Part shown: one piece after another, positions 9,828-18,295 of the stretch
How positions within the stretch are numbered: position 1 is the first letter of the stretch
How the letters are laid out: every line of letters starts with the position of its first letter
Made by a program: the position numbers and the translations under genes
The notes under the pieces: model-generated
Database searches by the model: none
Told to the model about the DNA's origin: nothing
What the model saw: the letters and a program-made list of their open reading frames with translations, nothing else
Source: Pseudomonas muyukensis
GTDB lineage: Bacteria; Pseudomonadota; Gammaproteobacteria; Pseudomonadales; Pseudomonadaceae
DNA: 64,000 nucleotides
Direction: 5' to 3'
NCBI RefSeq assembly: GCF_019139535.1
Contig: NZ_CP077073.1
Coordinates: 4,182,501 to 4,246,500 of the forward strand

Positions 9828-11141
9828 TTACTCAGCGTCGGCGGCTGCCTGTGCTGGCTTGACGGCTTCTTCGTACGAGACCGATTTGTCGGTCACAGTC
9901 GCTTTCTGCAGGACAGTATCTACAACTTGTTCTTCCAGTACAACCGAACGAACTTCGTTCAGTTGCTGGTCGTTCTTGTAGTACCAGGCCACAACCTGCT
10001 CAGGCTCCTGGTAGGCCGAGGCCATTTCCTCGATCATCTTGCGAACTTCGGCTTCATCAGGCTTGAGTTCGAACTGCTTGACCACTTCGGCGACGATCAG
10101 GCCCAGGACCACGCGACGCTTGGCCTGCTCTTCGAACAGCTCGGCTGGCAGCTGGTCTGGCTTGATGTTGCCACCGAACTGCTGAACAGCCTGCACGCGC
10201 AGACGGTTGACTTCGTTCTCCTGCAGGGCCTTTGGCACTTCGATCGGGTTGGCGGCCAGCAGACCGTCCATGACCTGGTTCTTGACCTTGGTCTTGATCG
10301 CCTGGCGCAGCTCACGCTCCATGTTCTTGCGAACCTCGGCGCGGAAACCTTCCAGGGTCGATTCCTTGATGCCGAACTGAGCGAAGAAGGCTTCGTTCAA
10401 CTCTGGCAGCACAGGCGCGCTGACGCTGTTGACGGTAATGGTGAACTCGGCGGCTTTGCCTGCCAGGTCGAGGTTCTGGTAGTCCTCGGGGAAGGTCACG
10501 TTGACCACGCGCTCTTCACCCGCCTTGGCGCCCACCAGGCCTTCTTCGAAGCCAGGGATCATGCGGCCGGAACCCAGTACCAGCTGGGTGCCCTGGGCCG
10601 AACCGCCGGCGAAGGCTTCGCCGTCGATCTTGCCGACGAAGTCGATGTTGACCTGGTCGTCGTTTGCAGCGGCACGCTCGGCAGCCTCGAAGCGGGTGTT
10701 CTGCTTGCGCAGGACTTCCAGCATGTTGTCCAGGTCGGCGTCAGCCACTTCAGCGCTCAGGCGCTCGACGGCGATCGACTCGAAACCGGCAACGGTGAAC
10801 TCAGGGAAGACTTCGAAGATGGCGACGAACTCGAGGTCCTTGCCCTTTTCGAAAGATTTTGGCTCGACGGCCGGAGCGCCAGCCGGGTTCAGCTTCTGCT
10901 CGACGATAGCTTCGTAGAAGGAAGCCTGGACCAGGTCGCCGAAGGCTTCCTGACGGGCATCGGCTTCAAAACGCTGGCGGATCACGCTCATCGGCACCTT
11001 GCCTGGGCGGAAGCCCGCGACCTTGGCGCGCTTGGCAGTCTGCTGCAGACGCTTGTTGACTTCGTTCTCGACGCGCTCGGCCGGAACGGCGATGGTCATG
11101 CGGCGCTCGAGAGCGGAAGTGTTTTCAACAGAAACTTGCAT
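9828..11141 (-). CDS. tig: trigger factor
   Basis: A 436-residue ribosome-associated chaperone with peptidyl-prolyl isomerase activity. The N-terminal ribosome-binding domain ([20 protein letters not shown]) contains the signature loop GFRPGKVP at about residues 43-50. The FKBP-like PPIase domain follows at about residues 150-245 ([40 protein letters not shown]). A long helical C-terminal substrate-cradling domain ends in an Ala-rich tail. The length fits the family. A longer frame to 11201 is not supported; MQVSVE is the conserved start. It is the first gene of the tig-clpP-clpX-lon block. Confidence 0.97.
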   Translation of the reverse strand: MQVSVENTSALERRMTIAVPAERVENEVNKRLQQTAKRAKVAGFRPGKVPMSVIRQRFEADARQEAFGDLVQASFYEAIVEQKLNPAGAPAVEPKSFEKGKDLEFVAIFEVFPEFTVAGFESIAVERLSAEVADADLDNMLEVLRKQNTRFEAAERAAANDDQVNIDFVGKIDGEAFAGGSAQGTQLVLGSGRMIPGFEEGLVGAKAGEERVVNVTFPEDYQNLDLAGKAAEFTITVNSVSAPVLPELNEAFFAQFGIKESTLEGFRAEVRKNMERELRQAIKTKVKNQVMDGLLAANPIEVPKALQENEVNRLRVQAVQQFGGNIKPDQLPAELFEEQAKRRVVLGLIVAEVVKQFELKPDEAEVRKMIEEMASAYQEPEQVVAWYYKNDQQLNEVRSVVLEEQVVDTVLQKATVTDKSVSYEEAVKPAQAAADAE

Positions 11142-11316
11142 GGATATTCCTCGTTGCACAGACGTTAGCCGGCGATAGCCCGACTCCAGAATCAAGGGCA
11201 AGCATTCTAGTGACTCAAGCCACAGAAGTCACCCCACCCAGATTGCAGGCCGAGCACGCCGGTCGATTTCCTTGAAAGGCCCGCGCGCCGGGGCGTCGAG
11301 CCTATTTCAGCCAGGC

Positions 11317-11343
11317 CCGCGCGGCGCCTTGAGCGCCGCGCGG
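11317..11343. terminator. GC-rich hairpin upstream of tig
   Basis: A perfect 11-bp stem (CCGCGCGGCGC at 11317-11327, complement 11333-11343) with a 5-base loop. It lies in the 310-bp gap between tig and the small coiled gene. Neither strand has a convincing T-run after it, so the terminator role is uncertain. Nothing else is recognisable in 11142-11451. Confidence 0.35.
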
Positions 11344-11451
11344 TTGTAAAACCTTGTCAAACAAACAGCGATTGACTGGGATATGGGAATTTTGCGTGGG
11401 ATTTCAAGGGGGAGCGGGATAAAAGACTATCGCCGTACTCCCCCCCCTACC

Positions 11452-11751
11452 TCACTCCAGCTCTATATCATTGAACTGGCAATACTCCTCCCAGCCCAAC
11501 CCCAGCGCCTCGGCCACTTCGCGATGGGTCTCCAGGCGCATGGCCTGCAGCTGCTCCGGCGATTCGGCAATCAACTGCAGCGCATACTCCCAAGGCTGCA
11601 CACCCAACTCAGCGGCGGCGTCCTCGAACGCCCATTCGATCTGCTGGGCCTGCTCGCGCTCATCGAGCTCGCGAATCTCCTCGAGCAGTTGCCGGTTCTG
11701 CTCGGCGAACCGTTGCAGCGCCAGGGCCTGGCGCGCCTCTTTTGCAATCAT
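11452..11751 (-). CDS. conserved hypothetical coiled-coil protein
   Basis: A 99-residue acidic, helical protein (start MIAKEARQALALQRFAEQN). Residues 1-40 are rich in Glu, Gln and Arg with heptad-like spacing (RQLLEEIRELDEREQAQQIE), suggesting a coiled coil. The C-terminal half is also helical (LGVQPWEYALQLIAESPEQL, EALGLGWEEYCQFNDIELE). The start at 11751 is chosen over 11913 because an AGGAG ribosome site lies 8 bases before it, and the longer version would run into the tRNA-His gene. No function is recognised. It lies downstream of the tRNA cluster on the same strand. Confidence 0.6.
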   Translation of the reverse strand: MIAKEARQALALQRFAEQNRQLLEEIRELDEREQAQQIEWAFEDAAAELGVQPWEYALQLIAESPEQLQAMRLETHREVAEALGLGWEEYCQFNDIELE

Positions 11752-11880
11752 TTGCGCCACTCCTGCGCGGGCATTCAACCGGCTGAAATTTATCAGCTTT
11801 CTGGGCAAGGCCACCAGTAGCGCCACACCCCGGAAACGACAAAGGCGCCCGATCTCACGATGCGGGCGCCTTCGAAAATA

Positions 11881-11957
11881 TGGGGTGGACGATGGGAATC
11901 GAACCCACGACAACTGGAATCACAATCCAGCGCTCTACCAACTGAGCTACGCCCACC
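11881..11957 (-). tRNA. tRNA-His (GTG)
   Basis: A 77-nt cloverleaf on the minus strand, starting with the extra G(-1) typical of tRNA-His (GGTGGGCG) and ending in encoded CCA. The anticodon loop TTGTGAT gives anticodon GTG, and the T-arm reads GGGTTCGAATCCC. It is one of two nearly identical tRNA-His genes here; the other is at 12132-12208. Confidence 0.95.
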
Positions 11958-11992
11958 ATAATGCGATGTTGCGGTACAGCCTTACAGAAACA

Positions 11993-12077
11993 TGGTGCGG
12001 ACGAAGAGACTCGAACTCTTACAGCTTGCGCCGCTGGAACCTAAATCCAGTGTGTCTACCAATTTCACCACGTCCGC
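11993..12077 (-). tRNA. tRNA-Leu (TAG)
   Basis: An 85-nt class II tRNA on the minus strand, from GCGGACG to encoded CCA. The anticodon loop ATTTAGG gives TAG (Leu). A long variable arm (CGGCGCAAGCTG) and the T-arm GAGTTCGAGTCTC are present. It lies between the two tRNA-His copies. Confidence 0.95.
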
Positions 12078-12131
12078 ATAACTCAAAAACAAAGGCGCCG
12101 GATTATACAATCAAGGCGCCCCTGCAGAATC

Positions 12132-12208
12132 TGGGGTGGACGATGGGAATCGAACCCACGACAACTGGAATCACAATCCAGCGCTCTACCAACTGAGCTA
12201 CGCCCACC
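12132..12208 (-). tRNA. tRNA-His (GTG), second copy
   Basis: Identical in sequence over the 77-nt tRNA to the copy at 11881-11957, including G(-1) and encoded CCA. The flanks are also similar on both sides (GGGGTGGACGATGG... and CCCACCATA.TGCG), which points to a local duplication spanning the tRNA. Confidence 0.95.
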
Positions 12209-12247
12209 ATAGTGCGGTACTGCTGTTGCTTACTTGCCCAGGCCTGA

Positions 12248-12324
12248 TGGCGCACCCGGCAGGACTCGAACCTGCGACCATCCGCTTAGAAGGCGGATGC
12301 TCTATCCAGCTGAGCTACGGGCGC
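12248..12324 (-). tRNA. tRNA-Arg (TCT)
   Basis: A 77-nt cloverleaf on the minus strand from GCGCCCG to encoded CCA. The anticodon loop CTTCTAA gives TCT, decoding AGA. It is the first tRNA transcribed in the Arg-His-Leu-His series. The 253 bases between it and folD (12325-12577) include an AT-rich patch near 12450-12475 but no recognisable gene. Confidence 0.95.
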
Positions 12325-12577
12325 TTAAGCTATCAGTCCGACCGAACAAACGAACCGCCTATTCTGCCTGACCTTGCCAACCCGTGCCAGGCAGTGCCCG
12401 ACAAGTGCGGCGAATCTTATAGGCGACCCTTTAGGTCGTCAACACCTTTCTCTAAAAAATTTAAATTATTGAAGGGGTTAGGGAATTTGCCCGACCACCC
12501 GCCTTTGCCCTCGGGCCAGGTCGTGCGAGAATACGCGCTTCTTATATGTTCCCTTCTCGATGGTTAATCACGCGTCT

Positions 12578-13432
12578 ATGACTGCACACCTTATCGATGG
12601 CAAGGCGATCGCCGCCAACCTGCGCCAGCAGATCGCCCAACGTGTCGCCGAGCGTCGCCAGCAAGGCCTGCGCACCCCGGGCCTGGCGGTGATCCTGGTC
12701 GGCACCGACCCGGCCTCCCAAGTCTATGTCTCGCACAAGCGCAAGGACTGCGAAGAGGTCGGCTTCATTTCCCAGGCGTTCGACCTGCCCAGCGAGACCA
12801 CGCAGCAAGCCCTGACCGAGCTGATCGACCGGCTCAACGACGACCCGGCCGTCGACGGCATCCTGCTGCAACTGCCGCTGCCGGCGCACCTGGACGCCTC
12901 GCTGCTGCTCGAGCGCATTCGCCCGGACAAGGACGTCGACGGCTTCCATCCCTACAACATCGGCCGCCTGGCCCAACGCATCCCGCTGCTGCGCCCGTGC
13001 ACCCCGAAGGGCATCATGACCCTGCTGGAAAGCACCGGGCAGGACCTGTACGGCATGAACGCGGTGATCGTTGGCGCCTCCAACATCGTGGGCCGCCCCA
13101 TGGCCATGGAATTGCTGCTGGCCGGTTGCACCGTCACCGTCTGCCACCGCTTCACCAAGGACCTGCCCGGCCACGTCGGCCGCGCCGACCTGGTGGTGGT
13201 GGCTGCCGGCAAGCCGGGCTTGGTCAAGGGTGAATGGATCAAGGAAGGCGCCATCGTCATCGACGTCGGCATCAACCGCCAGGACGACGGCAAGCTGGTC
13301 GGCGACGTGGTCTACGACACCGCCCTGCCTCGCGCTGGCTGGATCACCCCGGTACCGGGCGGGGTCGGCCCGATGACCCGCGCCTGCCTGCTGGAGAACA
13401 CCCTGTATGCAGCCGAGGAGCTGCACAAATAG
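12578..13432 (+). CDS. folD: bifunctional methylenetetrahydrofolate dehydrogenase/cyclohydrolase FolD
   Basis: A 284-residue cytoplasmic enzyme of one-carbon metabolism. It oxidises 5,10-methylene-THF with NADP and hydrolyses the product to 10-formyl-THF. Signature motifs are present: the catalytic Tyr50/Lys54 in [35 protein letters not shown], the nucleotide-binding [15 protein letters not shown] and [18 protein letters not shown] near the end. The start at 12578 ([12 protein letters not shown]) is preferred to an ATG/Met six codons upstream by family alignment. The length matches (about 284). It is followed by a Rho-independent terminator and so is probably monocistronic. Confidence 0.97.
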   Translation: MTAHLIDGKAIAANLRQQIAQRVAERRQQGLRTPGLAVILVGTDPASQVYVSHKRKDCEEVGFISQAFDLPSETTQQALTELIDRLNDDPAVDGILLQLPLPAHLDASLLLERIRPDKDVDGFHPYNIGRLAQRIPLLRPCTPKGIMTLLESTGQDLYGMNAVIVGASNIVGRPMAMELLLAGCTVTVCHRFTKDLPGHVGRADLVVVAAGKPGLVKGEWIKEGAIVIDVGINRQDDGKLVGDVVYDTALPRAGWITPVPGGVGPMTRACLLENTLYAAEELHK

Positions 13433-13450
13433 GTTGTTCGAGGCATGACG

Positions 13451-13476
13451 ACGGCGCCTTTCGAGGCGCCGTTTTC
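13451..13476 (+). terminator. folD terminator
   Basis: An 8-bp stem (ACGGCGCC at 13451-13458, complement 13465-13472) with loop TTTCGA followed by TTTTCGTTT. It starts 18 bases after the folD stop codon. Confidence 0.8.
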
Positions 13477-13642
13477 GTTTGCGCTCCCACGCGTGTGGCG
13501 AGCTTTTCTGCGACACCAGCCGATTCCGCTGCCAAGCAAGCCTTTTCAGCTGGACCCGCTGCCCGCCCCACCCGCTTCAGCCGGGATTTCACCGCCAACC
13601 CCCCGACAATGGTCACACAGCCCACCCGTGGATGCGTGCCCA

Positions 13643-14560
13643 ATGCAAACAACAAATACCGTCCTCATGATTCGCCCGGCGCGGTTCGCCTTCAACCCGG
13701 ACACCGCCATCAACAACCGCTTCCAGCAAGCGCCGCTGGACCCTCGGGCCGCCAGCGAAAAGGCCCTGGAAGAGTTCGACGGCTACGTCGCCAGCTTGCG
13801 CCAGCACGGCGTCGAGGTGCTGGTGGTGCAAGACACCCCCGAGCCCCATACCCCGGATTCGATCTTCCCCAACAACTGGTGGAGCAGCCACGCCGACGGT
13901 AGCCTGGTGCTCTATCCGATGGAGGGCGAGAACCGCCGCCTGGAGCGCGACAAGGGCGTGCTCGGCGTATTGGCCGAGCGCTTCGCCATCCAGCGCACCA
14001 TCGACCTGAGCCCATTGGAACAGCAGAATCTGTTCCTCGAAGGCACCGGCAGCATGGTCCTGGACCGCGAACACCGGATCAGCTACGCCTGCCACTCCGG
14101 GCGCACCCACGAACGCGCCCTGCGCCAGTTCGCCGAACACCTCGACTACCGCCTGTGCCTGTTCCACGCCGTGGACCGCCAGCAAGCGCCGATCTACCAC
14201 AGCAACGTGATGATGAACGTCGGCCGCCAGCTCGCCGTGGCCTGCCTCGACGCCCTGCCCCACGCCGATGAGCGCCGGGCATTGGAACGGTCCCTGCGCG
14301 ACACCGGCAAGCAGCTGCTGGCCCTGGACTTCGACCAGCTGGAGAACTTCGCCGGCAACATGCTCGAAGTCCACGACCGCGACGGCCGCTCGCTGCTGGT
14401 GATGTCGCGCAGCGCCTGGGCCGCACTCGATGCCGGCCAGCGCCGCCAAGTGGAACGCCACAGCCACCCGCTGGTGGTGAATATCGACCATATCGAACGC
14501 ATCGGCGGTGGCAGCGCGCGCTGCATGCTCGCCGAAGTGCACCTGCCCTCGCGCCACTGA
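13643..14560 (+). CDS. ctlX: citrulline utilization hydrolase CtlX (amidinotransferase fold)
   Basis: A 305-residue protein of the guanidino-group-modifying superfamily (arginine deiminase/DDAH fold), matching the CtlX branch. It starts MQTTNTVLMIRPARFAFN and contains the conserved FPNNWWSSH segment (about residues 76-84), LEGTGSMVLDRE, YHSNVMMNVG with the His expected in the active site, and the C-terminal GGGSARCM, whose Cys294 is the predicted nucleophile. It presumably attacks citrulline or a related ureido/guanidino compound to release ornithine, and the ornithine cyclodeaminase gene 19 bases downstream fits this. The ATG at 13643 agrees with the family; 66 extra upstream codons are open but unconserved and overlap the folD terminator. 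Confidence 0.88.
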   Translation: MQTTNTVLMIRPARFAFNPDTAINNRFQQAPLDPRAASEKALEEFDGYVASLRQHGVEVLVVQDTPEPHTPDSIFPNNWWSSHADGSLVLYPMEGENRRLERDKGVLGVLAERFAIQRTIDLSPLEQQNLFLEGTGSMVLDREHRISYACHSGRTHERALRQFAEHLDYRLCLFHAVDRQQAPIYHSNVMMNVGRQLAVACLDALPHADERRALERSLRDTGKQLLALDFDQLENFAGNMLEVHDRDGRSLLVMSRSAWAALDAGQRRQVERHSHPLVVNIDHIERIGGGSARCMLAEVHLPSRH

Positions 14561-14579
14561 CTTGAAAAGGAGCCTCACC

Positions 14580-15626
14580 ATGACCCGCTATATCGACGTG
14601 CAAGACCTCGCCTGCCTGGTCAACCGCAAAGGCCTGCCCACCTGCCTGGCCGAAATGGCCGACTACATTCGCCAGGACTACCTGCGCTGGCACGACTTCG
14701 AAAAATGCGCGCGCCTGGCCAACCATTCGCCGGACGGGGTGATCGAGCTGATGCCGGTGTCCGACGCCAACCTTTATGCCTTCAAGTACGTCAACGGCCA
14801 CCCGAAGAACACCCATAACGGCCTGCTCACGGTGATGGCATTCGGCGCCCTGGGCGATGTCGACACCGGCGCGCCGGTGCTGCTCAGCGAAATGACCCTG
14901 ACCACCGCGATCCGCACCGCCGCCACCTCGGCCCTGGCCGCCCGCTACCTGGCGCGCCCGGACAGCAAGCGCATGGCGCTGATCGGCAACGGCTCGCAAA
15001 GCGAGTTCCAGGCCATCGCCTTCCATACCTTGCTGGGCATCGAGGAAATCCGCTTGTTCGACATCGACCGCCGGGCCTCGGAGAAGCTGGCGGCCAACCT
15101 GGCCGGCTTCCCTCAACTGCGGTTGGTCATCGCCGGTAGCGTGGCCGAGGCGGTGCGCGGTGCCGACATCGTCACCACGGTCACCGCCGACAAGGCCTAC
15201 GCCACCATCCTCACTGCGGACATGATCGAGCCGGGCATGCACCTGAACGCCGTCGGAGGCGACTGCCCGGGCAAGACCGAGCTGCACCGCGACATCGTCG
15301 AGCGCGCCCGGGTGATCGTCGAGTACGAGCCGCAGAGCCGCATCGAGGGCGAGATCCAGCAGATGCCAGCAGATTCGCCGACCACCGAGTTCTGGCAGGT
15401 AGTCGACGGCAGCGCAGCAGGCCGCGAAAGCGCCGCGCAAGTCACGCTGTTCGACTCGGTCGGCTTTGCCCTGGAGGACTACTCGGCGCTGCGCTATGTG
15501 CTGGATGTGGCCAAGGCACTGGACATCGGGCATGACATTGCGCTGGTGCCAGAGCTGGAGAATCCGAAGGACCTGTTTGCCCTGCTGCAGCCGAAAGTGG
15601 CGGCGCGCAAGGCCAGCGCTGCCTGA
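14580..15626 (+). CDS. ornithine cyclodeaminase
   Basis: A 348-residue member of the ornithine cyclodeaminase/mu-crystallin family, which converts L-ornithine to L-proline and ammonia using bound NAD. The N-terminus MTRYIDVQDLACLVNRKGLP and the KYVNGHPKNTHNGLLTV and VLLSEMTLTTAIRTAATSAL segments are typical of true ornithine cyclodeaminases. The Rossmann region reads LIGNGSQSEFQAIAFHTLLG and the NAD-adenine segment LFDIDRRASEKL. AAGGAG lies 8 bases before the ATG. Its position right after ctlX suggests a route citrulline to ornithine to proline. Relatives include alanine or arginine dehydrogenases, but the overall sequence favours ornithine. Confidence 0.9.
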   Translation: MTRYIDVQDLACLVNRKGLPTCLAEMADYIRQDYLRWHDFEKCARLANHSPDGVIELMPVSDANLYAFKYVNGHPKNTHNGLLTVMAFGALGDVDTGAPVLLSEMTLTTAIRTAATSALAARYLARPDSKRMALIGNGSQSEFQAIAFHTLLGIEEIRLFDIDRRASEKLAANLAGFPQLRLVIAGSVAEAVRGADIVTTVTADKAYATILTADMIEPGMHLNAVGGDCPGKTELHRDIVERARVIVEYEPQSRIEGEIQQMPADSPTTEFWQVVDGSAAGRESAAQVTLFDSVGFALEDYSALRYVLDVAKALDIGHDIALVPELENPKDLFALLQPKVAARKASAA

Positions 15627-15642
15627 CCGGCTTTACACAATC

Positions 15643-15763
15643 GCTGTAGGAGCGGCCTTGTGTCGCGAAAGGGGCGCAGAGCGGCCCCGGCAATGTCGGC
15701 TGCGTAGCTGAAACCCTGGGGCCGCTTCGCAGCCCTTTCGCGACACAAGGCCGCTCCTACAGC
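15643..15763. repeat. long REP-type inverted repeat
   Basis: A 121-bp imperfect palindrome. The left arm GCTGTAGGAGCGGCCTTGTG TCGCGAAAGGGGC is mirrored by a right arm ending CACAAGGCCGCTCCTACAGC. It follows the ornithine cyclodeaminase stop and probably forms a very stable hairpin at the end of that transcript. The same element type recurs at 41446-41554. The rest of 15764-15993 shows no gene. Confidence 0.8.
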
Positions 15764-15993
15764 GGTACGTATATGCCCAAAGGCCGCCTGTCGCACATCC
15801 ATAAATCTTTGTCGATACAGCCGATTCGGCTGCCAGGAGATTCCTAACAGCCGAATCCGGCCTCCCGCGCGCTAGCAAACGACACAAAAAACCCGTCTAT
15901 CTCGCGCATTCTGAGCCCGACCCATGAGTCACCGACAGACCTACACGCGGTAATCGCCCTACTACCAATAACAACACCCAGGGATCCACGACC

Positions 15994-16776
15994 ATGCTCT
16001 CCATGCGAAAACGCCTCGGCGTGCTGCTGTTCTCCTTGTGCGCCACCACCTTTTCCCAGGCCAAGGAGTGGACCGAGATCCGCTTCGGCGTCTACCCCGA
16101 ATACCCACCCTTCGAATCGGTTGCCGCCGACGGCAGCCTGCAAGGCTTCGACATCGAGCTGGGCAATGCCATCTGCGAAAAATTGCAGGTCAAGTGCACC
16201 TGGGTGCACAACGAGTTCGACGGCATGATCCCGGCCCTGCGCGCCCGCAAGTTCGACGCCATCATGTCGTCGATGGCGGTCACCCCGGCACGCCTGAAAC
16301 AGATCGACTTCAGCAACCGCCTGTTCCTCAGCCCGACCGCGGTGATCGTGCGCAAGTCCGCCGCCTTCGGCGACACCGTCGAATCGCTCAAGGGCAAGCA
16401 GGTCGGCGTGCTCCAGGGCTCGCTGCAAGAGGCCTACGCCCGCGCCGTGCTGGCGCCGCTGGGCGCCCAGGTCAAGGCCTACCAGGCCCAGGACCAGAAC
16501 TACGCCGACCTTATGAACGGCCGCCTCGACGCCACCGTCACCGACAAGCTCGAAGCCCAGCTCAACTTCCTCTCCAAGCCCGAAGGCGCCGACTTCAAGA
16601 GCGGCCCGGCGATCAAGGACCCGACCTTGCCGCTGGACATCGCCATGGGCCTGCGCAAGACCGACCCCGAGCTCAAGGCCCTGCTCGACAAGGGCATCGC
16701 CCTGATCCACGCCGATGGCACCTACGCCGCGATCCAGCAGAAGTACGTCGGCGAGCTGGACATCTACAACGAGTGA
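15994..16776 (+). CDS. ABC transporter periplasmic polar amino acid-binding protein
   Basis: A 260-residue family 3 solute-binding protein. A Sec signal peptide covers about residues 1-23 (MLSMRKRLGVLLFSLCATTFSQA, cleavage before KEWTEI). The mature protein begins with the typical IRFGVYPEYPPFESV, followed by GFDIELGNAICEKL, DGMIPALRARKFDAIMSSMAVTP and ERLKQIDFSNRL-like segments. This is the fold of the His/Arg/Lys/ornithine-binding group. The genes around it argue for citrulline, ornithine or arginine as ligand. A Met three codons in (16003) is an alternative start; 15994 has AGGGA upstream. Two permeases and an ATPase follow, separated by a REP hairpin. Confidence 0.9.
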   Translation: MLSMRKRLGVLLFSLCATTFSQAKEWTEIRFGVYPEYPPFESVAADGSLQGFDIELGNAICEKLQVKCTWVHNEFDGMIPALRARKFDAIMSSMAVTPARLKQIDFSNRLFLSPTAVIVRKSAAFGDTVESLKGKQVGVLQGSLQEAYARAVLAPLGAQVKAYQAQDQNYADLMNGRLDATVTDKLEAQLNFLSKPEGADFKSGPAIKDPTLPLDIAMGLRKTDPELKALLDKGIALIHADGTYAAIQQKYVGELDIYNE

Positions 16777-16788
16777 CCTACAGCGCCG

Positions 16789-16850
16789 ATCGCGGGGCCA
16801 GCCCGCTCCCACGGGCCGAGCGATGCGTGGGAGCGGGCTTGCCCCGCGAT
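16789..16850 (+). repeat. REP hairpin between binding-protein and permease genes
   Basis: A near-perfect 24-bp inverted repeat (16789-16812 against 16827-16850, core GCCCGCTCCCAC / GTGGGAGCGGGC) with a 14-base loop. It lies within the operon between the solute-binding protein stop and the first permease start. Such intra-operonic REP structures usually protect the upstream mRNA and lower downstream expression, giving binding protein in excess over permease. Confidence 0.75.
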
Positions 16851-16873
16851 GGCCTCCCCGCGAGATTCCTGTC

Positions 16874-17581
16874 ATGCACGACTTCTTCTCCCACGGCCTG
16901 CAGGGCTTCGGCCCGTTGCTGGCCCAAGGCGCCTGGATGACCGTCAAGCTGGCCCTGCTGTCGCTGGCCGTCAGCCTGCTGCTGGGCCTTGTCGGCGCCT
17001 GCGCCAAGCTGTCGCGCAACAAGCTGTTGCGCATCCCGGCCAGCCTCTACACCACCTTGATTCGCAGCGTCCCCGACCTGGTACTGATCCTGCTGATCTT
17101 CTACAGCATGCAGATCTGGCTCAACGACCTCACCGAGGCGCTGGGCTGGGACTACCTCGAGATCGACCCGTTCAGCGCCGGGGTACTCACCCTGGGCTTC
17201 ATCTACGGCGCGTACTTCACCGAAAATTTCCGCGGCGCCATCCTCAGCGTGCCGGCCGGCCAGCTGGAGGCCGCCACCGCCTATGGCCTGAGCCGCGCAC
17301 AGCGGTTTCGGCTGGTGCTGTTCCCGCAGCTGATGCGCTTCGCCCTGCCGGGGCTGGGCAACAACTGGCTGGTGCTGCTCAAGTCCACCGCGCTGGTGTC
17401 GATCATCGGCCTGGCCGACCTGGTCAAGGCCGCGCAGAACGCCGGCAAGACCACCAACCAGGTGTTGTTCTTCCTGTGCCTGGCCGGGCTGGTGTACCTG
17501 CTGATCACCACCCTCTCCAACCATCTGCTGCGGCGCCTGGAACGGCGTTACAACATCGGCATCAAGGAGCTGGCGCGATGA
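16874..17581 (+). CDS. ABC transporter permease, HisQ/ArtQ type
   Basis: A 235-residue inner-membrane permease with about five transmembrane segments (for example MTVKLALLSLAVSLLLGLVG near the start and VLFFLCLAGLVYLLITTL near the end). The cytoplasmic EAA loop reads EAATAYGLSRAQRFRLVLFPQ, the ATPase contact in this family. The ATG at 16874 follows the REP hairpin by 23 bases. It would pair with the next permease, whose ATG overlaps its stop (ATGA at 17578-17581), showing translational coupling. It transports the ligand captured by the protein encoded at 15994-16776. Confidence 0.9.
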   Translation: MHDFFSHGLQGFGPLLAQGAWMTVKLALLSLAVSLLLGLVGACAKLSRNKLLRIPASLYTTLIRSVPDLVLILLIFYSMQIWLNDLTEALGWDYLEIDPFSAGVLTLGFIYGAYFTENFRGAILSVPAGQLEAATAYGLSRAQRFRLVLFPQLMRFALPGLGNNWLVLLKSTALVSIIGLADLVKAAQNAGKTTNQVLFFLCLAGLVYLLITTLSNHLLRRLERRYNIGIKELAR

Positions 17582-18291
17582 TCGAACTCCTCCAGCAATA
17601 CGGCCTGGCCTACCTGTACACCGACGGCAACGGGCTGTCGGGCCTGGCCATGACCTTGTGGCTGTTCCTGGCCAGCATGCTGCTGGGCTTCGCCCTGTCG
17701 CTGCCGCTGGCCCTGGCGCGCACCTCGCGCCATGCCTGGCTGCGCCTGCCGGTGCAGCTGTACACCTTGGTGTTCCGCGGCACGCCCCTCTATATACAGT
17801 TGCTGATCTGCTACACCGGGCTCTACAGCCTGCAGGTGGTGCGCGAGCATGCCCTGCTCGACCAGTTTTTGCGCAATGCGCTCAACTGCACGCTGCTGGC
17901 CTTTGTGCTCAATACCTGCGCCTACACCGTGGAGATCTTCGCCGGGGCCATCCGCAACCTGCCCGCCGGCGAGCTGGAAGCGGCCCAGGCCTATGGCCTG
18001 CGCGGCTGGAAGCTCAACCTGTTCCTGGTGTTGCCAGCCGCCTTGCGCCGCTCTCTGCCGGCCTACAGCAACGAGCTGATCCTGATGCTGCACGCCACCT
18101 CGCTGGCCTTCACCGCCACCGTCGCCGACATCCTCAAGGTGGCCCGCGACGCCAACGCCGCGACCTTCCTCACCTTCCAGGCCTTCGGCGTGGCCGCCCT
18201 GCTGTACATGCTGTTGTCCTTCGTCCTGGTCGGCCTGCTGCGCATGGCCGAACGGCGCTGGATGCGCTTCCTTGACCCTGCCCGAGGCTGA
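17578..18291 (+). CDS. ABC transporter permease, HisM type
   Basis: A 237-residue second permease of the same importer. It starts MIELLQQYGLAYLYTDGNGL with an ATG overlapping the previous stop. Predicted membrane segments include LAMTLWLFLASMLLGFALSL, TLLAFVLNTCAYTVEIFAGA and a C-terminal ALLYMLLSFVLVGLL. The EAA loop reads ELEAAQAYGLRGWKLNLFLV. The segment VFRGTPLYIQLLICYTGLY is a HisM hallmark. The ATPase gene starts 4 bases after its stop, so all three inner-membrane and ATPase genes are tightly coupled. Confidence 0.9.
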   Translation: MIELLQQYGLAYLYTDGNGLSGLAMTLWLFLASMLLGFALSLPLALARTSRHAWLRLPVQLYTLVFRGTPLYIQLLICYTGLYSLQVVREHALLDQFLRNALNCTLLAFVLNTCAYTVEIFAGAIRNLPAGELEAAQAYGLRGWKLNLFLVLPAALRRSLPAYSNELILMLHATSLAFTATVADILKVARDANAATFLTFQAFGVAALLYMLLSFVLVGLLRMAERRWMRFLDPARG

Positions 18292-18295
18292 ACCC

